This document shows positions 47,914 to 58,975 of a DNA stretch of 64,000 nt, piece after piece (the first letter of the stretch is position 1; each line of letters opens with the position of its first letter). The translations under genes and the position numbers were made by a program. The notes below the pieces were generated by a model. That model made no database searches, had not been told where the DNA came from, and was given only the letters and a program-made list of their open reading frames with translations. The stretch comes from Oxytricha trifallax (lineage: Eukaryota; Ciliophora; Spirotrichea; Sporadotrichida; Oxytrichidae). The DNA is taken from positions 1-64,000 of the forward strand of contig ARYC01016998.1 of the NCBI GenBank assembly GCA_000711775.1. Direction: 5' to 3'.

Positions 47914-48015
47914 TAGCTTTTAAATGAAGTCTTTCGCTATTTAAAGATTGATCTTCATGAATTAGGTTGAAAAACATTATATTGGTTAAGAAATATTTGA
48001 TGACTAACCTGTGGT
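47760..48015. repeat. Subterminal TAGTCAT/ATGACTA motif cluster, right
   Basis: GGCTAGTCATC, GTTAGTCATGAATG, TTGATGACTATAG, GATAGTCC and GATGACTAAC within about 250 bp, partly inside the 5' end of the transposase gene. Counterpart of the cluster at 43,880-44,560. Confidence 0.55.
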
Positions 48016-48019
48016 TGTT

Positions 48020-51000
48020 GAAATCTTTGAATATAGGCCTTGTCCTTATTAATAAATAAAAATAATTGAAACTATTAATAATTAAAGCTTGAGAATGCTG
48101 TTCATTTATCTATAATTAAAATTTAACCTAAAATCTTACAATTTTTGAATCTTTGGGAATCGTGGCGACTATAGTTACGAAAACATAAGAACATTAAACA
48201 TGTGTCTACTATAATATTCAAAATTATCGACATTTTATTATTCGAAGACCTATTTATCACATATTTAAGCCTTTTAATCAAATTTAATTAAAGGAGCAAT
48301 TTAAACTTGAATATTAAAGCATTTAATAAAAACTTGTAAATCTTTTTCCATCAATAGGATTAAAATAAATATCATTTGTAGAACAAGAAAGGTTTATAAT
48401 AATGTTTAAAAAGGCAAAACGCCATATTTAAATAGCTATACATGATTAAAAATAAATTTATAAACAAATAAGTTATATTTACTCAAATCAAATGGATATT
48501 TATATAAAAGCATAAAATTATTTATCTTACCTAGTTTAAATAGTATATTTGGAAATAATATTATAATATTTATTATTAATATGTTTTGAATTTATTCCTA
48601 ATATAAATTGATTAATAATAACAAAAATAGTATTATATTTCTATAAAAAGAGTTAGTCGCTGCATTAAATTAAATAATTATATAAAATACCATAAAAATA
48701 TTGGCACCACAAAAATTCGCAAAAAGTTTTATCCGATTTTTTCTCCATTAATACGTATTTACTTATTTATAATTTTAAAAATCTGAAATACGTAAAATTG
48801 AATTTCAACAAGTTGTAAGGTTTATCTTAGAATTTATCTTATTTAGTATCTTAAAAAAAATTTTTAATCATAAAAATTTAGAAGAAAATACATCTTGATT
48901 AGAATCTATAAATGTTAAAAATTACTTAAAGTGTTGTACCAAAATAACATTTATTAGTCTTAAATAGAATATGCAATAAGAGAAACTGCATTATTCTTGT
49001 TTTAGAGTAGTATCACGGGATATTGAGTTGACTTTCCTTTTTAAATGTTTCTATAATTAAATTGTTTTAAATAATACAAATAAAATAAATATAATAATAT
49101 TTTTTGAAATTTTTTCTGTCATAAATGTCTTTATACTCGTGTAACCTAAGACGCCAAGAAGATTCCCACAAAAAAATGCCTCTTAGGTTGATATGTATCC
49201 TGGCTGCGTGGTATAAATTTGGTTAGTATAATACTTAAGATACGACTATATCTTTTTTTTATAATTAAAATAATTAGTTCTATATAGACAGACTTACTAT
49301 AATTAGGTGGTCTTAATGAGAATGATAAATCTGTATAAAAAATAACATTTTATTAAAATTATCCTCGTCTTCTCCTTTCAATGAAACTTTTATGAAATAT
49401 TATTATAAAAATTTGAGAAATAATTATAAATATTGTGACTTTATGGTCCCTTTAAATAGCATTCCAATCTATGGCATTATGAAATCTTAAGCCACTATAG
49501 AATATAAATGAGTTGGCTAAGAATGCTTCTTGAATTAAATAATAATAAATTAATTTTAAAATTATTTATTGGAGAGTACATGCATTCATATCTTGAACCA
49601 AAATAATTTAAGTTTTTGTGCGTTTTTATTTTAATAAATATTATTTTTTAAGCTGGCTTTAACTTCTGCCTACCTAAAGACCCACTGGTGCTTCTAATAA
49701 ATAGTTGCTGTTTCTCAAGAATTATAGTTTACAAGATCCTCGGAGTGTCTCCATAAATGTGAAAATAAAATTTATTTTATAGATTTAATTAAAACATTTA
49801 TAATTCAAGTTTAAGATTTCATCAACTTATATATCGCCTCTCACTTATATTTTTGCTTATTTTGCAAAATATATTTTAAATATATTTGCATATCAATTAA
49901 AACTGTTTATAAATAAATTAGGCATTAGGGGGTCTATTAGCTCTCTATCTCAAACGACACAATAATAATTAAAGATTATAAATATAAATTAAAATCTTGC
50001 CGAATTTATTCTTACCGTTTTAAGTCTTTATTTATTTTTAATGATTAAAAAATATAATTCTTATAAGTCATAAAACATAATATTATAAATATTTATATAT
50101 AAAAATCATTTTTTATTTTAAATGTAAAGCAAGACATTTCAGTTGCATATTCGGATCAGCAATTTTTTTCTCAATAAATATATTAATAATTAAATATATA
50201 ATCATTAATATTATTTAAGAAAATTTTTAAGGTCAGCGCTATTTACACCGAAAGGAAAATGTATTACTAATACTTTGGTAAAGTTGTATTTAATATCTTT
50301 TTATTAAATTGCAATGTAAACCTTTGAGGTCATGTATTAGTTTAAAAATATTTAGATTTATTTTAGATAGATTTATTAAGATAAGCCCGATTTTAGAGAT
50401 GATGATTTCTAAAATTTTGTTATGATTTTTGTATTTTAGCATTTGAAACCTGTGTTAACAGCATAACAAGAATCTCTTTTTAATATTTATTATTATCCAC
50501 TCTAGAAATTATAAATAAAAATATATAAATTATTAATACACTTTGTACGAGAAATTTATTAACTCAGTACTAATAAATAAATACGTTTTATAAAGTATAT
50601 TTGCTACACTCATTTTCATTATTTGCATTTATTTAAGCAGATTCACGAATTTTATTGGATTTTTTATTTAGAGTAGTGTATAAATCCGTAGTATTGTGAC
50701 TTATGAGTTCTGATATTGAGGCAGAGTATATTAAATTAATTAAAATAAAATAAAAAAGCATAATTTAAAAATAATTTATATAGTTCATGTTCCCCGTTAC
50801 TAATTTATTTACTTCATTTATTAGTTACTATCGATTATAATTTTAACAGGCACATATTATATTTATTATTCAGGCATATTAGAAATTAAAGCATTTTATA
50901 TTTATCAAATAAATGAAATAAAATGCTTTATTTTTACGTTTTTCATATTTTAAAATTACTTAAAAAAACACGTATTAACGGAAAATAGAAAATTGGATAA

Positions 51001-51440
51001 TATTTTTTTGCTTGTTTTTAGGGGCCAAAATATTCAACTTAACATTTAAATTTCCAGTGAATCTTGGAAACGTTGAACCAAATCCTTAACGAACATTAAA
51101 AATTTTAATATCCCCTTAATTAAATGCTTAATGACTTGATTTGTAATGTAGAATCAGGGTCATATTAGGGTTAGTAGTAAATCTTTTTATAATTAAAAAT
51201 ATTTAGATTTAACTCTAAACTTTTGTATAGTGCGAGTATTAATGAAGACAACAACTTAAACATAAGCGATATCAAAATTATACATTTTTAGCAAAATTTT
51301 TACACAAGTTTGCCTAAACAGTAAGGCATCACAGCTTTTTATCTGTTAATCATTATAATTATTGTTTTTGGAAATATGTCACAAGAAAATAAAGTACTCT
51401 CAAGACTTTACTGTTTATATTTAAGATTTTAAAATTAATA
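48020..51440. other. AT-rich stretch, no supportable gene
   Basis: AT-rich DNA. A 13-bp imperfect inverted pair (AACCTAAGACGCC at 49,143 and GCCTCTTAGGTT near 49,180) and a slightly GC-richer patch at about 49,650-49,770 are the only notable points, and neither supports a feature. Confidence 0.55.
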
Positions 51441-51441
51441 A

Positions 51442-51789
51442 TATTTGCTAAAATACATTTGAATCGGGAAATTGTCAAAATTAAAATATAACTGTAAGCG
51501 TAATTAATATCAACTGCCATGTTTTTGATTAGTCTATACTATTAATTTGGATTACTTTTATTAAAATTTGATTCAGTTAAACTGGATTATTGGATCATTG
51601 GATCACAAAATGTAGTATAAACTGTCCTATAAAAAGATGATTTAACTAGATTAGATTACTCAAAATTGGATCATTGGATCACAAAAACAAGGAATAAACC
51701 AATGATCTAATAATCCAATGTACCAATGTGCCGTTTTAATAAAACAGATTTAATCTGAGGCGAATTGGATCACTTTATCAGGAGACAAG
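51442..51789 (+). repeat. Left terminal inverted repeat of Rep element 2
   Basis: About 348 bp. Contains GGATTATTGGATCATTGGAT (near 51,583), a second TTGGATCATTGGATCAC (near 51,666) and GAATTGGATCAC (near 51,762), plus the reverse form CCAATGATCTAATAATCCAA near 51,700. These clustered GGATCA motifs look like iterons. Confidence 0.8.
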
Positions 51790-51857
51790 AATATGTATTA
51801 GAAGTAGTTATTATTAATCATAATAATTAAGCAATTTATATAGTAGATTTAGAAGCC

Positions 51858-53178
51858 TCAATTAGAATCGTCGCCGTCGTCGTTGTTGTCGACAGTAGAA
51901 CCATCGAATGTCTCAACTGCTTCTCCTGGGATGTCTCCATCGCTCAGTAGCCGCTAGTAGAAGTATTAGGCTAGATCAATCGCGGTGAATGGGAACGGCT
52001 TTCCGGAATCTCTGATGCCCTTTTATAGCTCTATTAGCGTGATCCTGGTTAGGAAGGCCTCTGTATCAATCTCCGACATACTATTGAAAGGCAGGCTATT
52101 AGATGTGATATAAAACATGCCCGCTGATATTTCACTTCCGGATCCTCAAACTTGCGGTTGATGGGGTATCCCTCTCCTTCCAGGAAGCTCTTCATTACTG
52201 CGATGTTCTTTTTGCTGAAAATTGCCTGTGATTGATTTCATTCATGATAATTATTGAGGGCTTCTCTCAGTTCTGCCAGTGGATACCTGAAATTGACTCA
52301 ATGACTCCTGGAATCTCTCTGTGATAAATATCTGTTCTAGTATTCTTGCGATCGTTGTTTTTCCAGTATCTGGGTCACCAAAGAGCCACACCGCGTTCAT
52401 CTTGCTCTCGCACTTTCTGAAAATCACTTTGAAAGGAGAATCTACGACATCTTGGTACCGGCTGTCTATCATTTATTAATTGCTTGACATCAACATCTCA
52501 TCATTCTCCCGAGCCTTCTCCAAGAAGCTTTAAAGCTATTCTATCGCACTTAGCTGCACCATCTGGCTTTTCCCAATCTACTTACAGAACTTTAGATGCG
52601 TCTTAATATGCTGACTGTGGTTCACGATCTCAATAAGTTTGCTAACATCACCAAGATTGTCTTCGTAGAAATCCTTCACGTCATGAATATTGCCAACTGC
52701 GCTGCCGCTGATCACTTCCTTTACCAATTCCTCCTTTGTGCAGCGTGGTATCTTGTGCTCCTCTAAGCGAGAGATCTTCTCTGGTTTAACCCTACTCGCG
52801 ATGAAAGCATTAAGTTTCGCGGAATCTCCATGGATCAACTCGAGGTTTTAGAAATTCTTTATGATTTGTTTGCTCGTTACGCTGTTGATGCTCTTTGCCC
52901 CAAGCTTGAGATCGTCGATCAACTCTCTTGCCTGTATATCTATCCGAAGTAAAAGATGCTTTACTGAGACCTGGTTGCCCTTGTTTGACGTGAATGCTCA
53001 AGTACTCTGCGCCGGTTTTGGTATCGCGGAAATGCAGCACGTGGCACAAGCGCGGATTTACAGATAAGATTTCTTTTTCGATTCTCTTGAAGCGTTTCTC
53101 TTGTACACTGAATGCGATGGAGAACATAAAGTAATTTCTGAGACTGTACCGACCTTCTATAGGAGTATTCATAATCAA
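51858..53178 (-). pseudogene. Rep-like protein with SF3 helicase domain, fossil
   Basis: Minus-strand gene spanning most of the interior. The N-terminal part includes a basic region with CHVLHFRDTKTGAEYLSIHV, and HVKQGQ and YTGK could be remnants of a replication-initiator fold, but I would not assert an HUH nickase. The C-terminal part has SF3 landmarks: AVWLFGDPDTGKTT (Walker A, near 52,390), SIIIMNEIN (Walker B-like, near 52,240) and GMFYITSNSLPFN (motif C, near 52,110). The lead-in to Walker A resembles that of Rep element 1 (VVNALYQVLIKRDDTK against VVDSPFKVIFRKCESK), so the two are homologous but highly diverged. It ends in an Asp/Asn-rich tail and TGA. The gene is broken. Confidence 0.75.
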
Positions 53179-53283
53179 AATAATTGACTTACCTGATTAT
53201 CTTGCGGATATGTAGCAGTTTGTCACTCACGTTTAAACATTTGAATGTTTCGTTTATTTTGATTTTATTATTAATAAACTTTT

Positions 53284-53628
53284 TGTCTCTTGATAAAGTG
53301 ATCCAATTCGGTTCAGATTAAATCTGTTTTATTAAAACGGCACATTGGTACATTGGATTATTAGATTATTGGTTCATTCCTTGTTTTTGTGATCAAATGA
53401 TCCAATTTTGAGTAATCTAATCTAGTTAAATCATCTATTTATAGGGCAGTTTATACTACATTCTGTGATCCAATGATCCAATAAACCAGTTTAACTGAAT
53501 CAAATTTTTATAAAAGTAATCCAAATTAAAAGTATAGATTAATCAAAAACATGGCAGTTGATATTAATTACGCTTACAGTTATATTTTAATTTTGACAAT
53601 TTCCCGATTCAAATGTATTTTAGCAATA
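53284..53628 (-). repeat. Right terminal inverted repeat of Rep element 2
   Basis: Reverse complement of the left repeat at about 96-97% identity by eye, with the same GGATCA motif set. The 80-codon frame at 53,551-53,793 starts in this repeat and is not a gene. Confidence 0.8.
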
Positions 53629-53629
53629 T

Positions 53630-54595
53630 TGACCAGACTTTCCTTTAAACTAGCAATCCTGATTGTTTTATCCCACGTTTCCTTACATTCTTATAATATC
53701 AAAGACTATAACAGCTATTTCATGAGAAATGGTATTAATTTCTTGTCCCTCAATAGAGTCGAGGTAGATTTATTTGATAATAACATTTTATAGAAATAAT
53801 TTAAGTTATATTTATTATTTGAGGACTAAAGCTGTTTTTGTGAATAAATATCATGTTAATTCTCAAGAAAAGCTGTGTTTATATTTTGATATTTTTTTTA
53901 TAGTGTGTTATCAATGTGTTCAAAGATAGCATTTAGGTAGATTCAATTCATTCAGGCATAAAAAGTTAAGCCATCTTCGCTGTATTAAGCGAGAGTGTTT
54001 ATTTAGTTCTAAAATAAGTTTAGAGATAAATACAATGCATATTAACTAACTCTGTTTGTTGATAGTTACCTATCTGTTTACACGACAAAGGGGTCTAAGA
54101 AATTTTATGAAAATTTATCAAATTTTCTTTGTAAAACATTCTTTATTACCCAAAATTTTATGGAATCTAATTCAATTATGGTTAAATCAAAATATACTAT
54201 AAAACACTGCTGCTCTTTCATACTATACTCATTATTTTTGCATAATTTGCTTATAGAAACTCTAAACTTGATTCTAAGATGTTATAAGATGTTTGCATTT
54301 ATAAATAAATTTTGAGTATTATAAATTAATTGTTTCACAAATAATACGCGCTTTTAATTGACTAGGTATATATTATTTTTCTTCGTCTTATGAATAGCTA
54401 ATGACCATATTTCTCTTTGAATCAGGACTAATATCAAAATTTTGCTCCAGATTTCTAATTAAGCTTATACTTATTAAAAAATGTGACATCCACCAATGTT
54501 AGTATTTACATGCTTTTTTAATAGATATACCAGTTAAAGAAGTTCCAAAAAATTAATTATCAAAGATTACAAGATCAATAATATGCTATCTAAGC
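53630..54595. other. AT-rich stretch, no supportable gene
   Basis: AT-rich DNA between Rep element 2 and the next coding region. No repeat or gene that I can support. Confidence 0.5.
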
Positions 54596-54599
54596 CAAT

Positions 54600-55824
54600 A
54601 AAGTCACGTTGATTACTAAAATGCCTAGCTTCGTTTATTTTTCATAGATTTAAAGAAATTTTTCTTCTTAGCTTCTTCAATAATTCCTTGAGGTAAATTT
54701 CTTCTAAACAAATATTTTTACAAAAGAAAAACATCTTTTTGAAAAAATTGTTAGACATAAGTTACTGAGTTAACAAATAAATAGCCAACTTTTCATTTGC
54801 ACTACATAATAATAGAGGTTTGTAGCAAATAATAAAGAGGAGTTTGGTGTATTAATCAACGCTAGTCTTTTTATTTTTGAAAGCTTTATTTTCATCACAG
54901 AGTATATTCTTTTAGAATGAAATTTTTTTGTAGCCTTCAAATGTTGAAAAATGAACCAACTAGTGCATTTGTTTCAGTAATCTTGTTATCATCACAATGT
55001 TAAGTGATATAATGAGAGAGAAATTCTTTGCTCATAAAATTTTATATATTTTTAGCCTCAAAATTTTAATTTAACGTTCATAGATTCAATCTTTGTTACT
55101 TTTTAATGAAGTTATGAATTTAATATTTTAAAATTCATAGATTTCTTGTAAATATTATTTGGAAATTTACTACTAAATATAGCAGCTTATTCAAGATACT
55201 CTTTAAGAATTGGAACTGAGATTGCCTAACAATACATAGATCTTTGAGGAGTATAATAAAGAGACTTACAAGAACTTGCTTACATTTTTGAGTGTTATTT
55301 TAAACTTTAGTTTTAATTCATTAAGGCTATTGATATTTAAAATTATTCTACAAGATTATTTATATTATATCAAATACCCAGATAACTTAAATGATATTTT
55401 ATCTGGTTTGATAATAAGAGTTTTGGAATTGCATCAAAGTTGTTATGCTCAAAGGAGTTTGAAAACTTAAAATCTTAAGCTTTAAATTGAACATTTATAA
55501 TCAATTTTTTCGATTTTAATTGTGGCTTAAGATAAAAGAATAGATACAGTATCAACGTGCTTGGGACTCTTGGGTTATTACCTAATAAAAGAAAAATAGA
55601 CTATTGGCTTATTTTAGCAGTAGTATGAGAGTTGTTGCTGTAATATAAGAGTTCAATATGGAACGCAAGTTTTAATTTGTCACTATTAAAACAATAATCT
55701 ATTTATTTAAAATCAAAAGCATTTAAAGTAGAAGATGAATGCAAAAAGTTTAAAAGCATAGTTGGCAACTTAATTATAAAGAATCTCCCAACTATCCTCA
55801 CCAAACAATAATCATCATGCTTGA
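54600..55824 (+). pseudogene. All-helical protein, HEAT-repeat or karyopherin-like (C-terminal part)
   Basis: One frame runs from about 54,600 to a TGA at 55,822, and from 54,955 it has no TGA for 289 codons, while some 25 TAA/TAG read as Gln. Three TGAs interrupt the earlier part (near 54,610, 54,766 and 54,952). The first ATG after the last of these is 54,997. The sequence is amphipathic-helical throughout, for example QLIQDTLQELELRLPNNTQI, YKNLLTFLSVILNFSFNSL and LNDILSGLIIRVLELHQSCY, as in HEAT-repeat proteins and exportin C-termini, but I see no diagnostic motif and the assignment is a guess from pattern only. The tail is Gln/Asn-rich. It could be a decayed partial copy of a macronuclear gene. 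No intron signs. Confidence 0.45.
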
Positions 55825-55852
55825 ACTACTTAAGAGAGAAAGTTTCAAGAGA

Positions 55853-56107
55853 TAAAACCCATAGATCAATTAAATCATGATAATTTAAGTTAAATCAATT
55901 AATTATAATTATTAACTGAAATTAAGTGAAATTAGCCTAAATTCAAATTTAAAAACCCTAATTGATTCAATTAAATCCACAATTAATCGAACCAATAGAT
56001 TTAATAACTAGCCAAGACATTATAACTTAGTAACAATTAATAATTTATTTTTATTTTTAATAGTTCTTAACTTCAATTTTCTTGTCTAATTGATCTATGG
56101 GATTTTA
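55853..56107. mobile_element. Short TA-bounded inverted-repeat unit, 0.26 kb
   Basis: Ends TAAAACCCATAGATCAATTA and, in reverse complement, TAAAATCCCATAGATCAATT: one base differs in length, and 15 bases (CCCATAGATCAATTA) are exact. TA is outermost at both ends. The interior is AT-rich with no frame. It could be a small MITE or eliminated sequence. It lies 28 bp after the stop codon of the helical-protein frame. Confidence 0.45.
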
Positions 56108-56109
56108 CA

Positions 56110-56990
56110 ACAAATACAATTATAATGATTTTCGTATAAGTTAAAAATTAAATATACAGAGAATATTAATTTAATTTAGAAATATAACTTGCGTTTCTCT
56201 ACTTAATGCAAAAAAATTATAAATATATAATACAATTATATCACTTAAAAAACAATTAAGAGTTTTTTAATGTACAATTAAAAAATAAAAAAAAAATGTT
56301 AAAAAGAGATGTAATTAGGATTAATTAATTGATGATAAATATGATTTTAAATATGCATTAGAAAATTTAATATTAATACATTTTTAGGAATAGATTTATC
56401 ATTAAATTAAATATTTGAAGAATTCTTACTCCTTTCGTTTAATATTATTTAATAATTAGTTATTAAAGTTATCTACATTTTCAAATAATCTAAAATTTGA
56501 ATTAGTCAGATATAAATTTAAATTTTTAATTATAATTTAAATTAATTAACCTATTTATTACAAAATTATATTGAAATACAAACTAATATATAATTTTAAA
56601 TAAGATATTCAGATGGTGGAAGAAAAAAATAAGAATATAATATGAACAAAATAAATTAAATATATTGTGTTGGTTAATATTAAAAACTACTTAAGGGAAA
56701 TGAAAAATAAACATAATATAGTATATAAATATTTGAAGCTCTGTAAATTTTTTGAAATTGTATTAAAATAAATTCAATTAACGAATTCAATGAGAGTTAA
56801 AGCTTTTGTTTTTATAGCATAAATTTACTCCTGATGTAATTTCTTAGTTCCTCTTGACTCTAATCTTTATGATAAATTAAATAGCAAATTTAATAGATGC
56901 TAATAACTTGTTAAGTTCATTTTGCATTCTTAATAATAATTTTTGAGAAAAAATTGAGATTAATAAAATTAATATAAATTAAATATTAAT
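56110..56990. other. AT-rich stretch, no supportable gene
   Basis: AT-rich DNA with no gene or repeat pair seen. It may contain the left end of element C, which I could not locate. Confidence 0.55.
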
Positions 56991-56999
56991 AAAAAAGTT

Positions 57000-57960
57000 G
57001 TTTCTTATACTATTCGCTTGAAACTAGAACATAATTCTTAAATTTTATTTTGTGTTGTATAACTCTGTGAATTATTTAGCTTTAAATAATTAGGGAAACA
57101 ATTTTGATTTCATATAAACATTATAAGGAAAGTTTGCATTAATTCTTATAACTAGTCTATTAATATAAAAAGTAAAATAAAAGCTCTGAACTTGACAATT
57201 GATTATATAAACTATATGGTCATTTAAACTCATTGATGGAACTTAAACTATACTCTTTTGCAGATAAAACAAAAACTTTTCATCGAAAATTTCTTTATAC
57301 TAAGATGACTATTTCCAGTTTAAGTAATAAAAATTTTAGCAATACATTAATACAAAAAATCTAAGTTTTCATTTAGGTTTCAATTTCTAAGATAGTTTAA
57401 CTTTAATCATACCCAACACTATGTAATGCTTATGAGGAATTGAACAATATAATTTATTTGGATGAAACTATTTTTTTTGAGACCCATGCAATTACTTTTA
57501 AAGTTTGGGCAGGACCTTACCAAATTAGAATGTTAAAAAGGAAGCGTTATTGAAACAACTTTTGGTGCTTTAGTATTTATTTTTGAACAAAAAGGACTTC
57601 TAGGGTAAATATTAAAGAATTTTTATTAAAATCCCAGAATTAATTTCAGTACTTGCAATTATTGTAGATTAACAAATGGCAAATAAGCAATTCTTTTTAT
57701 GGATAATTTGCAAGCTCATCACAGCAAGACTTTCAAACATTATATAGAAGGTAGTATTAATTGAGTTTTTATTCAATGCTCCTTATTCTTCAGAGTTAAT
57801 CTGTATTGAAAATAAATTTTTCTAGGGTCAAACTTTAGTATAAAAAGGATGTAATTGAAAGAAGCTTTAATTTCTTCGAATAAGATGCAATATTTAATAG
57901 TAAGGGAAGCAATTTTGAGAATTAAGTAAGCTGACTATCTTAAACTGAAAAGGCACATAA
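57000..57960 (+). pseudogene. IS630/Tc1-mariner transposase of element C
   Basis: DDE landmarks in order: IIYLDETIFFETHAITFKVW (first Asp at 57,461), LFMDNLQAHHSKTFKHYIEG (second Asp at 57,702) and FNAPYSSELICIENKF (Glu at 57,808). The second Asp and the Glu are about 35 codons apart, as in DD34E transposases. MDNLQAHHSK corresponds to MDNLSVHRS, and APYSSELICIE to YSPQYNGIE, in element A. Upstream, FKQLGKQFQFHINIIRKV near 57,090-57,130 could be the helix-turn-helix. The frame changes at least twice between the core motifs and there is a TGA, so it is inactive. It converges with the 22-kDa gene 130 bp downstream. Confidence 0.7.
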
Positions 57961-58088
57961 TTAAAATACAAAGTTAGATTACATTATTGGAAAAATAATG
58001 ATTAATTAAATGACTCAAGTTAAGCAATTATTAATTAAAATCATATATTTAAACTTTTGTTTTTAAGAAGTTTAATTTAGGTACTTTG

Positions 58089-58975
58089 TCACTTAACCCT
58101 CTTTTTGTTCCACTTTATTCAAGTTTTCAACACTATTATAATAAGAGATTCTAAAATTTCATTTCGTTGAACTTTCTCTTCTTAGTAATTCTCCTGATTT
58201 ATGAAACTTTGCTTCAAAAGTGAGAGTGCTCTTCCTTTGCTCTCTTTGTAAAAAATAAAAATCTATTAACTTACTCGAAATAATTGGATCTTTTTAGAAT
58301 TGCTCTAAAAACTCCCATTGCTATTAAGAATTGAATTTTGGTCCCTCAAAATTTAAGTCTCTGAAACTCCTATCTTCTATTGATCATGATTAATCCCATA
58401 AGCTCTTATAAGCTCAATTTGGGTAAAAAATGGTAAATTAATCCAAATTATCACATTTAAATTGATTAAAATTTCGATCCATTTAAGTACATCTCATTAA
58501 AATCTCATATTTTTTATAAAAAGGCATGGACATATTGTCAATTTCACATATTAAATTTAAGGTTACATTGGGATTTGAAATAGTTTTACCAGTCAATTTA
58601 CTGCTTAATTGCCTCCTAACTATTTAGATGGTGTTTAAGTATTTATTAAAATTCCGTTTTAGTTCATTTATGTGCTTTCCATCTGTTTATTAATTAATTA
58701 CAATTCTAATTAATTGATTTCTCTTAGACTTTACATTTCTCATAAAGAATTTCTTTTTTAACTAAAAGCCTTTTTTTTATTGGCTTTAATATCGCTTTAG
58801 CAGCAATAAATAATTGCTAAAATTATTTATACATTTTTCAATGTTCCTTTCGTTTTTTATTCTTAGGTTTGTAATAATCGTATTGAGGATCACATTGAGA
58901 ATATTTTTCATATTTATGTTCCCCACCTATCTAGACAAAAATTAGAATAAAAGGTCTGAAATGATGATTCTATGA
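58089..58975 (-). pseudogene. 22-kDa-type gene of element C, with 31-nt intron
   Basis: Minus-strand frame with a polar N-terminal part (YEKYSQCDPQYDYYKPKNKK, near 58,905) and a helical part (FQQLFIAAKAILKPIKKRLL). It then reaches QQQWEFLEQFQKDPIIS, a 31-nt intron (58,274-58,244, GTAAGT...CAAAG, phase 1), and KSKGRALSLLKQSFINQENY with LESLIIIVLKT, ending at TGA 58,089. The residues around the intron line up with the genes of elements A and B. The middle third (about 58,480-58,720) is hard to follow and contains TGAs and frame changes. Confidence 0.6.

Larger units (their letters stand above)
43880..48015. mobile_element. TBE-like Tc1/mariner transposon (element A)
   Basis: About 4.1 kb with three code-6 genes: zinc-finger/kinase (minus), 22-kDa-type (plus) and IS630/Tc1-type transposase (minus). 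This is the gene set of the TBE transposons of Oxytricha and relatives, and the length is also close. Both flanks are dense in short TAGTCAT/ATGACTA motifs (43,880-44,560 and 47,760-48,015), which look like subterminal transposase-binding sites. The exact termini and the TIR are not resolved, and I find no telomere-like (CCCCAAAA)n ends as in classical TBE1. Each gene has a few disruptions, so the copy is decayed but young enough for all domains to be readable. Confidence 0.8.
51442..53628. mobile_element. TIR element encoding a Rep-like SF3 helicase (Rep element 2)
   Basis: A 2.19-kb unit with TIRs of about 345 bp (51,442-51,789 and 53,284-53,628) that differ at roughly a dozen places. It starts TATTTGCTAAAATAC on the left and TATTGCTAAAATAC on the right: nearly the same terminus as Rep element 1. 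The repeats are rich in TTGGATCATTGGATCAC units in both orientations, like the iterons that Rep proteins bind. One minus-strand gene fills the centre. The element is older than Rep element 1 (diverged TIRs) and broken, with perhaps three or four breaks. No capsid gene is seen. Confidence 0.85.

Noticed and set aside
49143-49195. Imperfect inverted pair AACCTAAGACGCC and GCCTCTTAGGTT
   Set aside because: Short and imperfect, not associated with any gene or target duplication. Likely chance.
53551-53793. 80-codon plus-strand open frame
   Set aside because: It begins inside the right TIR of Rep element 2 and runs out into unique DNA. It has no motif.
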